Positions 33,871-42,472 of a stretch of DNA of 64,000 bases are shown here, piece by piece. The translations under genes and the position numbers were made by a program. Source of the DNA: a virus; the IMG/VR virus record IMGVR_UViG_3300005613_000035, positions 17,189-81,188 of that record; one strand, given 5' to 3'. The notes below the pieces were generated by a model. It ran no database searches. It was given only the letters and a program-made list of their open reading frames with translations, and had not been told where the DNA came from. The stretch's first letter is position 1. Each line of letters opens with the position of its first letter.

Positions 33871-36708
33871 CTATATCTCACATGCTCCTCCAATACAAGC
33901 AAATTCTTGTGACCCAGTTGTTGTGTCATTTTTTTCATACTCTATTAATTTATCAAAATCAATATTTATGTTTTTAGATAATTCTTCATAAGTTTCTTCG
34001 TCTATCTCTTCAAACGGAGCTAACTGATAAATTCCAGTATCATACGGTAAAAAGGATAAGCCACATACTATATTCCAATTTTTATAAATCCAAGATGCAA
34101 CCTCTAACCATTCATCTTTTTTTACATAAATAGTGCAGCTAGGATTATGTTCACACCAGTATTCCTTTAACATTTTCCAGTATTCTAATTGTTGTAATGC
34201 AGTTACAGAGTCTTTCATTAATGATTCTTTTGGTGATTTCATATAAAAATCAAATACGAAAGTTGTCGCACTATCTATTGTCTCTCCTATTTCTGGGGCA
34301 TATTTAATATTCTGATCTATCAGAAATTTTGATATTGGATCAAACGAATTTAATCTTATTCTTCTTATGTAATATGGGGCATATCTTGGATGTATTCCAG
34401 AAGAGCAACCTACTAATTGTGAAACGGTTCCACTAGGCTTTACACATGTTATTGCTGCTGGCATTTTTATACCTAAGATTCCAGACCATCTTTTTGCAGT
34501 TTCTATAGCTTCCTCTTTCATTTCATACAACCACTTTTTAGAAGTTTTATTTACAGTATTAAGTATTGGATGATCAGCAAGTCCTGTTAAACTAACACCT
34601 AACAGTCTTTCATCCTTACAGTTATCCTTATATCTTTTACTTATAAAATTAAAATCTGTTAAAGTTGATTGTATACAACCTAAGATTGTAGCATATTTGA
34701 CTTTTTCTTTTATATCTTCCTTTCCATCTTTTGGACGTAGTATAACTTCAGATAGATTACAAAATTGTTTAGGTCTTAATATTATTTCCCCGCAGTTATG
34801 TGCTATAACTCCATTAACAACTCCCCAATGAGTTTTAGATTCTGAAAAATCAAAAACTTCCTCTTCTCTTAAATACTTTACTGCTCTAACAGTAATACTT
34901 TTTGATAAGATTGCTTTTCTTAGCTTTTCTTGCTTATATTTTTGTGCAAAGCTAATTAACTCTGAGAATTTTACAATGGATTCAAAATTACTAACATTTA
35001 CATCATAACTCTGTTTGCTATTATAAACACCATTATGATGTTTTACATCATGTGATTTATTTGTTGTAATATAACTTTTTATTTCCCTATCATTTAATTC
35101 TTTAACAAGCTGATTCGCTAAAACTTTACTAGTGGTTTTATAGGCAATTCTTCCAACACTTTCAATAACTGATCCATTAGCTGAAAACAAACCAGATAAA
35201 AAATCATCAGTAATTTTTATATTGCTTGGCAACCTTTTATCTTCATAAGATAAAGGTTCTAATTTATATTCTAAAGCAATTTTTTTAGCTTCTCTATTGT
35301 AATTTCTGCCATATTCTATACCAAGTAGTTTTGCTACATCTAAATCATTTTTACCTATGTGAACTTCCATTCCTTTATGTATTTTAGAGTTTAATCTTTT
35401 TACACTACCATCCCCAAGAATAAATCCAGCATAAAAGTCGTTTCTGTTAAAGGTATTTTTAACATTAAAAAAAGGCATTAATCGCTTTCCCTTTAAATCT
35501 TTGGCTAAACACGAAGAACCATCATTAAGTTTAAATTCGTGGTTTTCTGTACATTTAATGCTCTCCTTTTTTCCCGTGAAAACAATTTTGTACACGGGTT
35601 TTATACCAGTACTCCAGATTCTTCCCTTTGAAATTTCACCCTTTTCATTTATTAAATTGACATTCTCTAACTTTGATAATTCATCAAATCTTTTATAACC
35701 AGTTTCAGTTAGTAATTGCATATCTTTAGTAAAACAAGGGTTGCTCCCAAATTTATGATCCGGGTCTCTTCTACCATTTTTAGCTACTGTATATTTTACT
35801 GCTGTCCTATTAAATATTCCCCTCTCCCCACATTTTGATTCTATAAGTTTCTTCCACTCATCTATAAACTTTATTATATCTGGTTTTATATTGTATACAG
35901 CAGAATTATTAGCTAATCTTCTTTGAGTATTATGCCTCCAAAATTCCCCTACTTTAGCTCTTGACATACTATCATCAGATAAATCAGATAGACTGACGCA
36001 AGCAGAGCGTCTGACCCCACCAGATACTATAGATGCAGCTATATGACATATTATATCATGACATTCAATAGGATATAGCTGTCTACCAACAGCTCCCATT
36101 ACTATTTTTTTTGTATTCTCTAATAAAGAAATTAAAGGAGCTGGGCCACTAGCCCTACCCCCAAACGTTTTTAATATAGATCCTTCTAGTCTTAGCTTTG
36201 ATACATCATACTTAAAATTTTTTCCTTTATATAAGTTTTTTAAGTATCTATTATAACCATCTGCCCATCCTTTTTTTGAATCTGAAAAGATAATAACATC
36301 ATCACAATCTTCTATTTTGGTAGGAAGTTTTGGTAGCTTACATATTTCATCTTGTTCTACAGAAAATCCTACACCAGTTCCACACATTAGTATATATAGT
36401 ATTTCTGAAAATACTTTGATGTTATCAACAGATACAAAGCAACAATTATAAGCTGCTATGTTGTCTTTATCTAAAGCTTTTCCTGCTGTCCAAAATGCTC
36501 TCATAGATGGTGCTATCTTAACATCCATAATAAATTCACAAGCTTTTTCAAATTCTTCTTTTGCTTTTTTATCTTTTATTCTTTTAATTAAAAAACTTTT
36601 ATATCTCTCTACAGATTCTTTCCAGTCCTCTCTTCTCAACACATTCTGAAGCCATCTTGCATAAAATATCTTATATATTAATTTTTGATACAACTTATTA
36701 TTATCCAC
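33871..36708 (-). CDS. nrdJ: Adenosylcobalamin-dependent (class II) ribonucleotide reductase with intein
   Basis: Makes deoxynucleotides using vitamin B12 coenzyme. The reading frame opens at GTG 36714, but GGAGG ends one base before that; the second GTG at 36708 has proper spacing and is chosen. Class II marks: AAYNCCFVS (redox Cys), VSGGVRRSACVSL, NP^CGEIILRPKQFCNLSEV (active-site Asn, thiyl Cys, Glu), GLADHPIL, KPSGTVSQLVG and the C-terminal CIGGAC pair. An intein of 314 residues interrupts NP^CGEI. The spliced enzyme would be about 631 residues, shorter than the classic monomeric enzyme. Inverted neighbours: an HNH nuclease gene abuts its 5' end. Confidence 0.9.
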   Translation of the reverse strand: MDNNKLYQKLIYKIFYARWLQNVLRREDWKESVERYKSFLIKRIKDKKAKEEFEKACEFIMDVKIAPSMRAFWTAGKALDKDNIAAYNCCFVSVDNIKVFSEILYILMCGTGVGFSVEQDEICKLPKLPTKIEDCDDVIIFSDSKKGWADGYNRYLKNLYKGKNFKYDVSKLRLEGSILKTFGGRASGPAPLISLLENTKKIVMGAVGRQLYPIECHDIICHIAASIVSGGVRRSACVSLSDLSDDSMSRAKVGEFWRHNTQRRLANNSAVYNIKPDIIKFIDEWKKLIESKCGERGIFNRTAVKYTVAKNGRRDPDHKFGSNPCFTKDMQLLTETGYKRFDELSKLENVNLINEKGEISKGRIWSTGIKPVYKIVFTGKKESIKCTENHEFKLNDGSSCLAKDLKGKRLMPFFNVKNTFNRNDFYAGFILGDGSVKRLNSKIHKGMEVHIGKNDLDVAKLLGIEYGRNYNREAKKIALEYKLEPLSYEDKRLPSNIKITDDFLSGLFSANGSVIESVGRIAYKTTSKVLANQLVKELNDREIKSYITTNKSHDVKHHNGVYNSKQSYDVNVSNFESIVKFSELISFAQKYKQEKLRKAILSKSITVRAVKYLREEEVFDFSESKTHWGVVNGVIAHNCGEIILRPKQFCNLSEVILRPKDGKEDIKEKVKYATILGCIQSTLTDFNFISKRYKDNCKDERLLGVSLTGLADHPILNTVNKTSKKWLYEMKEEAIETAKRWSGILGIKMPAAITCVKPSGTVSQLVGCSSGIHPRYAPYYIRRIRLNSFDPISKFLIDQNIKYAPEIGETIDSATTFVFDFYMKSPKESLMKDSVTALQQLEYWKMLKEYWCEHNPSCTIYVKKDEWLEVASWIYKNWNIVCGLSFLPYDTGIYQLAPFEEIDEETYEELSKNINIDFDKLIEYEKNDTTTGSQEFACIGGACEI
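34795..35736 (-). mobile_element. LAGLIDADG intein in the reductase active site
   Basis: 314 residues from Cys (CFTKDMQLLTETGYKRF) to VVNGVIAHN, followed by a Cys +1 residue. Splicing block B is KCTENHEFKL (TxNH) and the C-terminal His-Asn is intact. Two LAGLIDADG-like helices are visible, YAGFILGDGSVKR and LSGLFSANGSVIE, the second with Asn in place of Asp. It therefore looks splicing-competent with a possibly active homing nuclease. It interrupts the codon order exactly between NP and the thiyl-radical Cys of the reductase. Confidence 0.88.
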
Positions 36709-36722
36709 AAACACGCCTCCTT

Positions 36723-37628
36723 TTAATAGCTATAACCATATCTTCTATACATAATAGCTCTGTACCAACTTGTCCACCAAGCTCTATCTTTCTGGGCACG
36801 TGCATTACAGCTATAACATCCTGTTATCAAGTTTGATGGATGGCAATTTTTTTTGTCATTATCTATATGCATTATACATAATGGTAAATGGTAACTTGTT
36901 TTCCAGCAGTTAGGATTAAGACATTTGTGTCCGTCTCTTATTTTTATATCTTCTTTGTACTCCTTGTCTGTCCAAACTTCACAATAAGGTTCCCAAGACG
37001 CGCCATTTTTCCAATTTGGGTGGTCCTCTCCTATTTTAAAAACCCCTCCATTTTTCTCTAATGAACATAGTGGACATCTATGTTTTTGTTTAAAACTATC
37101 CCAGCACATCATGAATTTATGCCCTTTGTCACATTCAAACTTTAATTTTTCTCCAGAATTTATATATTCTTTTGATAGTAATTTATATCCTATTTCTTCA
37201 GCATTCCTCTTTATATGATCTATAGTTAATCTTATATTTCCAGCACATTTTGCACATCTCTGCCCTTGCTGGAAATGTCCCCAAGTCATAAGAAACTTAT
37301 GCCCTTTATCACACTTGAATTTTAGTTTAGTTGAATTATTTGTGTATTTTTCTGATAAGCATACATAACCATCAGCAACTTCTCTTGTTTTCTGCTTTAC
37401 ATAGTCTATTGTCAATCTTTGAGAATTGCCTCGTGTTTTACTATAACATTTATAGCATCTTTCCCCCCTCTGAAAATTATTCCAGGTAACTTTATATTGG
37501 TGACCTTTCATACACTCGACTTTTAACTTTGTACTAGAATTCTTATACTCTTTTGATAATAATTTATATCCTTCCTTTTCTATTTTATTTTTTATATAAT
37601 CATATGTTAAACGTTTAGTACAGCTCAT
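36723..37628 (-). CDS. HNH homing endonuclease with three zinc-binding repeats
   Basis: 301 residues. Residues 1 to about 190 are three units of the same 60-residue repeat as the nuclease at 7394-9586 (LTIDYVKQ...YxxLSxxYxNSxxKLKFxCxKGHxF...W..F....RCxxC). The C-terminal 100 residues are an HNH nuclease: EDIKIRDGHKCLNPNC, LPLCIMHIDNDKKNCHPSN, LITGCYSCNARAQKDR. It ends 8 bases before the reductase reading frame, a common place for free-standing homing genes. Confidence 0.8.
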   Translation of the reverse strand: MSCTKRLTYDYIKNKIEKEGYKLLSKEYKNSSTKLKVECMKGHQYKVTWNNFQRGERCYKCYSKTRGNSQRLTIDYVKQKTREVADGYVCLSEKYTNNSTKLKFKCDKGHKFLMTWGHFQQGQRCAKCAGNIRLTIDHIKRNAEEIGYKLLSKEYINSGEKLKFECDKGHKFMMCWDSFKQKHRCPLCSLEKNGGVFKIGEDHPNWKNGASWEPYCEVWTDKEYKEDIKIRDGHKCLNPNCWKTSYHLPLCIMHIDNDKKNCHPSNLITGCYSCNARAQKDRAWWTSWYRAIMYRRYGYSY

Positions 37629-37643
37629 CTCATCCCACCTTTT

Positions 37644-37856
37644 TTAGAATTCAAGTTTCATAAGCATCTTAGCTGCTGTATATATAAAATAAGCTACGCT
37701 AAATATGCATGGTGCCCATATAATGTTTGTAATCTGATCGTCTAATAGTTTATAGAGCAAGTATCTTTTTGCAACTTTTTCTGCTTGTTCTGACGTAAGA
37801 TTAATGTCAAACGACTTAACAATTTTTGAAACTTCTTTTAATTTTTCAGCATTCAT
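37644..37856 (-). CDS. Small protein with C-terminal membrane segment
   Basis: 70 residues: a helical, charged N-terminal part (SKIVKSFDINLTSEQAEKVA) then one hydrophobic helix (IIWAPCIFSVAYFIYTAAKM). Good spacing to the small membrane gene upstream, whose stop lies three bases before this start. Function unknown. Confidence 0.55.
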   Translation of the reverse strand: MNAEKLKEVSKIVKSFDINLTSEQAEKVAKRYLLYKLLDDQITNIIWAPCIFSVAYFIYTAAKMLMKLEF

Positions 37857-37859
37857 TTT

Positions 37860-38000
37860 TTACTCTCCTTTCTTAATTATAAGGCATGCAAGTGCTACAA
37901 TAATACCAAGAATTATTTCCATAATAAGAACAAACGGTAATAAGCATGCAATAATACCTGTAGAATAATCATTCTCATTGTTATGCGTTTTACCCTCCAT
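37860..38000 (-). CDS. Tiny membrane protein
   Basis: 46 residues from ATG 38000 (AAAGGAGACACAAT upstream) to TAA 37860. A polar start (MEGKTHNNENDYSTG) is followed by one long hydrophobic helix (LLPFVLIMEIILGIIVALAC) and a basic end. It could be a holin-like or regulatory membrane peptide; no family recognised. Confidence 0.6.
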   Translation of the reverse strand: MEGKTHNNENDYSTGIIACLLPFVLIMEIILGIIVALACLIIKKGE

Positions 38001-38022
38001 ATTGTGTCTCCTTTTAGTTTGA

Positions 38023-39018
38023 TTATTTTCTTATCCCTTTTAATAGTATTTCAATCGTCCAGGTTTTGTCCTCAAATTCAATATCAACCTTCTTGAATGT
38101 TTGATTTGATACGGAACCCCCAATCGTTGCACCTGGCTCTGTTGATGTTGCTGAACAATTTACATTATTGTTGTCTATATTAGACACATCAATAGTAGTA
38201 GTAGCAAGATCAGAAAAGTCTAAAACGATATCATCATGATACCAAAAATATCCTTGGATACCAACAGGTTGAATATATTCCCGCTTTTTTTCAAGCCTAA
38301 ACTCAACTTTTATCAACCCATTTTCTGCACGGCCAGGATCATCAACTTCAGGGTTGTTAAGCGGTACAAACTTAAACCGTTTTCCTTCAGTTAGTGATTC
38401 TGTTATGAAACGCTCCAAGATAACTTCCGAGTTTGCATTGATTACTAAGTCACCAAATGATGAGATTGGTGAACCATCAATTGTGACTTTAGCTGCTGCT
38501 TTCCTATCGTTTTTGTTTTTCAGTATGATCTTATATTCAGAATCAAATGGTATCACAGCAACGCCATCAATTTCTTTGATGGGATTGCCATCAAGAATGA
38601 CATTGCAAACAAATTCCCCAACTTTCTCATACCTGGGCATGCTTCTTGCGTAAGAAATGCTACAAAAAAGAAAAATTATTGTGATGATACTTAGTGACTT
38701 TTTCATTTTTTTTATCTCCCTCCTGTTATTCCCTCTATTATTTACATAGAAATTTAGCAGAACGCCCTCTTTTGCATCCCATAATATTTCTTGTAATATT
38801 TGTTTTAATGTACATGGTTTTTCCTTAGCAATAGACATAGCGTGTAAAATTATCTTTTCTTTAGTAATTGGATCTATAGAACTTTTGTTTTGTTGTCCAG
38901 CAAGAATCATAATTTTGTTAATTAATTTCTCTAATTCTGCTTGTTCTCTTACCTGTCTCCTTAAAAACGGATAGTTGGACATAGCATGAAATTTTATTGC
39001 TTGCTCTAAAAACTTCAC
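38023..39018 (-). CDS. Secreted beta-domain protein, possibly two genes fused in frame
   Basis: One open frame of 331 residues from GTG 39018 (GGAAG upstream). Residues 1-104 are a helical soluble domain (EQAELEKLINKIMILAGQQN). At Met105 (38706) a strong signal peptide begins (MKKSLSIITIIFLFCSISYA), preceded by its own AGGAGGGAGAT site. The remaining 228 residues are beta-rich (VCNVILDGNPIKEIDGVAVI; FGDLVINANSEVILERF), resembling exported or surface domains found in other large phages. The most likely reading is a separate exported protein starting at 38706 after loss of the stop between two genes; the fusion product could also exist. Confidence 0.6.
   Translation of the reverse strand: MKFLEQAIKFHAMSNYPFLRRQVREQAELEKLINKIMILAGQQNKSSIDPITKEKIILHAMSIAKEKPCTLKQILQEILWDAKEGVLLNFYVNNRGNNRREIKKMKKSLSIITIIFLFCSISYARSMPRYEKVGEFVCNVILDGNPIKEIDGVAVIPFDSEYKIILKNKNDRKAAAKVTIDGSPISSFGDLVINANSEVILERFITESLTEGKRFKFVPLNNPEVDDPGRAENGLIKVEFRLEKKREYIQPVGIQGYFWYHDDIVLDFSDLATTTIDVSNIDNNNVNCSATSTEPGATIGGSVSNQTFKKVDIEFEDKTWTIEILLKGIRK
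38714..38724 (-). promoter_or_regulatory. Internal ribosome binding site for the exported protein
   Basis: AGGAGGGAGAT on the - strand, seven bases before ATG 38706 within the 331-residue frame. Its strength and the signal peptide right after it argue that translation starts here. Confidence 0.6.
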
Positions 39019-39052
39019 TTTGTACTTCCTTTTTTAAAATAGGTTTTTATAT

Positions 39053-39424
39053 TTATGTTGAATGTTTTTTAATCCACTCTTTCATTTCTGGAACAACATA
39101 AAAACAGTTATTTTCAAGAAATCTTGCCATGTTTTTGCTTATATTGTTTTTTATTTTAAATGCAACTTCTCTTGCTCTTGGCCCAAAGTATCTATCACAT
39201 TTTTTGCAAATATATATTTCACCATCTGGATCAAATGGATAAATAAAATCAGGTTTTCTACCACAAAAATCACACATAGAGCCTTCAGCCCCCTTTTCTA
39301 TACAATCATTACATTTTGTCCACGCTTTATGAATTTCTCTTAATTCATCAGTTATATCCTCCTTTTTATAAACAATTTTAAAACACCAATCACATATTAT
39401 ATTACCATCTTTTGTATACGACAT
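39053..39424 (-). CDS. Zinc-binding protein, unknown
   Basis: 123 residues with four CxxC-type pairs: IICDWCFK, TKCNDCIE, SMCDFCGRKPD and YICKKCDRYF, enough for two zinc sites. The C-terminal 40 residues are helical and basic. Likely a nucleic-acid or protein-binding accessory factor; no family recognised. Confidence 0.6.
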   Translation of the reverse strand: MSYTKDGNIICDWCFKIVYKKEDITDELREIHKAWTKCNDCIEKGAEGSMCDFCGRKPDFIYPFDPDGEIYICKKCDRYFGPRAREVAFKIKNNISKNMARFLENNCFYVVPEMKEWIKKHST

Positions 39425-39426
39425 AG

Positions 39427-39918
39427 TTACTCCTTTATATTTACATTACTGGCGTTATCCTCTACTTTTTTAGGAACATCCTTTATCTTTTTAGTATTGG
39501 TCTTCTCATCTATTTTTTTAGGTGCATCAGCTTTCTTAGGTACTATAACATTAGCTTCAAAACTTTTATTAAGTTCATCAACAAGAGATCTCATAGCATA
39601 TATAGTTAAGGGTATACCTCTTTGTATATCAAAGAAGTTTTGTAGGCTATTTAATACTTTGGTTTGAACTTCTGGTTTATATGCTCCTCCATCAGATTTT
39701 TCCAAGGTATTATTTTTAAATATACCACCAATTTCATTAACAATAGCTCTCATAGCGTATGTAGTTAGCTTAACTTCATGCTGTTCTAACCAAAAGTTTT
39801 GAATACTAGTTAAAACTTGTTGTTTAATATCACCCTTATCCTCTGCATTTACTACTGATACAAACGAAAAACAAATACAAATTACTGCAATAATACTTAC
39901 TCTCATAATAATTTTCAT
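39427..39918 (-). CDS. Exported protein with two helical repeats and Lys-rich tail
   Basis: 163 residues. Signal peptide MRVSIIAVICICFSFVSVVNA is followed by two related 45-residue repeats: QQVLTSIQNFWLEQHEVKLT with TYAMRAIVNEIGGIF, and KVLNSLQNFFDIQRGIPLTI with YAMRSLVDELNKSF. The last 40 residues are almost all Lys, Asp, Pro and Glu. Export to the periplasm suggests action on the envelope or on competing phages (inference). Confidence 0.6.
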   Translation of the reverse strand: MKIIMRVSIIAVICICFSFVSVVNAEDKGDIKQQVLTSIQNFWLEQHEVKLTTYAMRAIVNEIGGIFKNNTLEKSDGGAYKPEVQTKVLNSLQNFFDIQRGIPLTIYAMRSLVDELNKSFEANVIVPKKADAPKKIDEKTNTKKIKDVPKKVEDNASNVNIKE

Positions 39919-39922
39919 AGTT

Positions 39923-40378
39923 TTAGATCTCCTCTTTAAAATTTTTAGTTTTTAGGTCTTTAAGGTTGTTATCCTCTTGTTTTAAAAAATCATCATACCA
40001 GATTCTATATGAATCTTCTGGCCTATCATAAGTTGATGCCTCTATAAATTTGGCTACTTGCGAAAAAGATTTGAATCTATGAAGCACTCCGGGTTTAATT
40101 TGAAAAGAATCACCAACATTTAAAAACATAGATTTTATTTTACAGTCTGAATCTACTTTCTCTAATAATAAAATTCCAGATATAACAAAAAAGGTCTCTG
40201 TTTTCTGCAAGTGGTAATGAAATTTTCCGCCTGAAGAAAATTTATTATTTGTACATACTAAAAGTTTACCACAATAGTTTGCCTCTCGATCATTCTCAAA
40301 TACTATTTCATACCCCCAGTCTTTCATAATCTTTTGTTGTTGCAATAGTACCTCCTTTTTATTAACAGTTGGAATCAT
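39923..40378 (-). CDS. Cupin-domain protein
   Basis: 151 residues with a cupin fold like sugar-phosphate isomerases and lectin-type cupins: KFHYHLQKTETFFVISG carries the HxHxxxxE metal site, and GDSFQIKPGVLHRFKSF the second motif with its His. It begins with WGYEIVFEND, a phrase also seen in cupins acting on sugar nucleotides. It may process a sugar precursor for the glycosyltransferases encoded elsewhere; that link is inference. Confidence 0.7.
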   Translation of the reverse strand: MIPTVNKKEVLLQQQKIMKDWGYEIVFENDREANYCGKLLVCTNNKFSSGGKFHYHLQKTETFFVISGILLLEKVDSDCKIKSMFLNVGDSFQIKPGVLHRFKSFSQVAKFIEASTYDRPEDSYRIWYDDFLKQEDNNLKDLKTKNFKEEI

Positions 40379-40662
40379 TTACCATATTTGTGTTTCTCAA
40401 GTATTTTGATAGCAGAATTTAATTCTGACCTACCCCAAAAACAAGATACACCTGCGGCTTTTCTAAGTCTTTCAGATGCTAAGTAGTTAATAATAATGTC
40501 CTTGGCTATTTTTAAGACCCAAATGCTGATACATGACCAGCAAGTCCCAAAAATAATAGTTGGAAGATATTGTAAAATTATCCACCAAATACAAAGCTCT
40601 TTTGTGGATTCACCAACCTGTTCTAACATTGTAATCATTTCTCTTACTATCTCTATGTCCAT
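40375..40662 (-). CDS. Small membrane protein
   Basis: 95 residues. One long hydrophobic region (LCIWWIILQYLPTIIFGTCW; SCISIWVLKIAKDIIINYLA) probably crosses the membrane twice, followed by a basic helical tail. Its end overlaps the cupin gene start by four bases. AAAGGAGA precedes the start. Function unknown. Confidence 0.55.
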   Translation of the reverse strand: MDIEIVREMITMLEQVGESTKELCIWWIILQYLPTIIFGTCWSCISIWVLKIAKDIIINYLASERLRKAAGVSCFWGRSELNSAIKILEKHKYGK

Positions 40663-40737
40663 AACAGTCTCCTTTTTATTAATAAATATAACGTTTTTAA
40701 TTAGCCACCCAGCTTTTGGATACTACCTTTGATAGCC

Positions 40738-41853
40738 TCATACTATAAGTTTCTCCATGTGCTCTCTAATTTCACCCCAATTTCCCACTCTAAGAATACC
40801 AGAATTGGCTCTAACATGTTGGTTCCAGGGTTTATCAAATAAAAAGCAGGATGCTCTGGTATTCCTATACACATCTTCAACTATTGATCCTCTATCCTCC
40901 ACCAAAAATTTAATGTCATACTCGTTAATAACATCTGCTTTTGTTTTACCTTCTTCTCCATCACAAAAAGATAAGGAATAAAAAATTCCTAATTTGTTTA
41001 ATAGCTTACAAGTTACATTTTTAAACCTTTCATCCCTCCCAGTAATAAAATGAATGCGAGTTCCTTTAGATGCTAACCATAGTATAGTTTCTACAGCGCC
41101 ATCTATAAATTTAAGGTTATCACTATCTTCAATTACTAACTCTATTGCAGCCCTTTCAACCTCCTTGTCAATATGAAGACATTTATATATGTCATACCTT
41201 TTTATACGATGTACAGAGAATACTTCATTATAAAACCTACCTATAAGGGATATTATGGAAGGTATTGTAGTAACAATACAATCGTCTATATCAATTCCAA
41301 AGCTAATATTTGATTGATGTAGCTTGGTTTTAAATTCTACAGCACACTCCTTTAGATCTTCAATAGTTCCTATATTGTCTATTATAAAATCATAGTTGTA
41401 ATCCTCAACGTTTTTGTCAGAATCATTATTAGGTATAGCTATGTTAGGCTTATGTATCAACAAAGTCTTACACACACTTTCAAATCTATAATTTACATGA
41501 GATACAAGTTTTTTTATTTCTTCGGGTTCTCTACAATGTATGAATATAAAAACCGAATTATAGTTAGTTACTACATACTCTGCCTGTAGAACATGCTCTA
41601 TATATTCAAAAGTTGCCCAACAAGGCCCCTCATTATACTCAACCCATAATTTTTTAATGTCCGATAAAAATTTTCTATATTTGTCATTTTTTATTGGGCC
41701 AGGTACGAGTTCTCTAACTGCTTTCTTTACTTTGTTGATAGTAGAGAATTCATATACAACCTCATTATTAGAACATATGTTCTCGAATAGCTCTACAAAT
41801 GTGTCTTTACCAGCATTAGCACTTCCGTTTATGATTATTACATAGCTTTTCAC
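40738..41853 (-). CDS. Fusion of a dNMP-kinase-like domain and a 5'(3')-deoxyribonucleotidase-like domain
   Basis: 371 residues. Residues 1-185: P-loop IIINGSANAGKDTFVELF and a later IFIHCREPEEIKKL, as in phage deoxynucleoside monophosphate kinases. Residues about 187-371: HAD-type nucleotidase with GIDIDDCIVTT (catalytic Asp-x-Asp), RIHFITGRDERF, a Lys in EGKTKADVINEYDI and FLVEDRGSI, and LFDKPWNQHVR near the end, as in 5'(3')-deoxyribonucleotidases. Joining a phosphate-adding and a phosphate-removing domain in one chain suggests control of one nucleotide pool. It starts at GTG 41853. Confidence 0.7.
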   Translation of the reverse strand: MKSYVIIINGSANAGKDTFVELFENICSNNEVVYEFSTINKVKKAVRELVPGPIKNDKYRKFLSDIKKLWVEYNEGPCWATFEYIEHVLQAEYVVTNYNSVFIFIHCREPEEIKKLVSHVNYRFESVCKTLLIHKPNIAIPNNDSDKNVEDYNYDFIIDNIGTIEDLKECAVEFKTKLHQSNISFGIDIDDCIVTTIPSIISLIGRFYNEVFSVHRIKRYDIYKCLHIDKEVERAAIELVIEDSDNLKFIDGAVETILWLASKGTRIHFITGRDERFKNVTCKLLNKLGIFYSLSFCDGEEGKTKADVINEYDIKFLVEDRGSIVEDVYRNTRASCFLFDKPWNQHVRANSGILRVGNWGEIREHMEKLIV

Positions 41854-41868
41854 TTAGTTATCCTCCTA

Positions 41869-42039
41869 TTATTCTTTCTCATCTATAACATCAAGTAATT
41901 CTTTAAATTCTTTTGTTATTATCAATCTAACATCATCAATATCTATACAACCATTGTTAAAATCAAACTGATATCTGATGAATTTAGATATCATTTTATT
42001 TATATGATTATAAATATTTATATTATGATCTATGTCCAT
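41869..42039 (-). CDS. Small acidic protein
   Basis: 56 residues from ATG 42039 to TAA 41869, with AGGAAAT upstream. Predicted helical (INKMISKFIRYQFDF; VRLIITKEFKELLDVIDEKE). Fills the gap between the resolvase-like gene and the kinase-phosphatase gene. No family recognised. Confidence 0.55.
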   Translation of the reverse strand: MDIDHNINIYNHINKMISKFIRYQFDFNNGCIDIDDVRLIITKEFKELLDVIDEKE

Positions 42040-42069
42040 AGAATTTCCTGTAGTATACTCTATTAAATA

Positions 42070-42453
42070 CTATTTGTCAAGTGCTTTTAATAGCCTTTTG
42101 TATATTTCTAAAAAGTTATCTAAATCCATTATTATTACAGGGTCAACATGATTCTTCTTGCAGATTAATGCCCAATATCTTCCTGCTTCCTGGTTCAATT
42201 TTGCTTGCTTTATCCATGTTAATACTGACCATTTTTCCTGATTCTTGCATTCAATATCTAATAGAATTAATTGTTTAGCTTTACCATACAGCTTTATATC
42301 ACGTCCTGCCTGCCCCATTTCTCGTGATTCTATCTCCTTATCTTTACCCCAAGAAATACCTGTAAGTTCTGATAATTTTTTACATACAAGTTTTTGAAGG
42401 TTACGCCCCTTTGCTTTCCTGCTTTTAATTGATATACTTTTCTTTTTAGCCAT
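42070..42453 (-). CDS. PD-(D/E)XK resolvase-like nuclease
   Basis: 127 residues. KAKGRNLQKLVCKKLSELTG is the N-terminal helix of phage Holliday-junction resolvase-like nucleases (Glu replaced by Gln-Lys here), SREMGQAGRDIKLYGKA carries the Asp of the active site, and LLDIECKNQEKWSVLTWIKQ has the (D/E)xK pair, then AGRYWALICKKN. It probably resolves branched DNA in recombination or before packaging, alongside the Rad50/Mre11-like genes. Confidence 0.7.
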   Translation of the reverse strand: MAKKKSISIKSRKAKGRNLQKLVCKKLSELTGISWGKDKEIESREMGQAGRDIKLYGKAKQLILLDIECKNQEKWSVLTWIKQAKLNQEAGRYWALICKKNHVDPVIIMDLDNFLEIYKRLLKALDK

Positions 42454-42472
42454 ACATTCCTCTTTAACTAAA

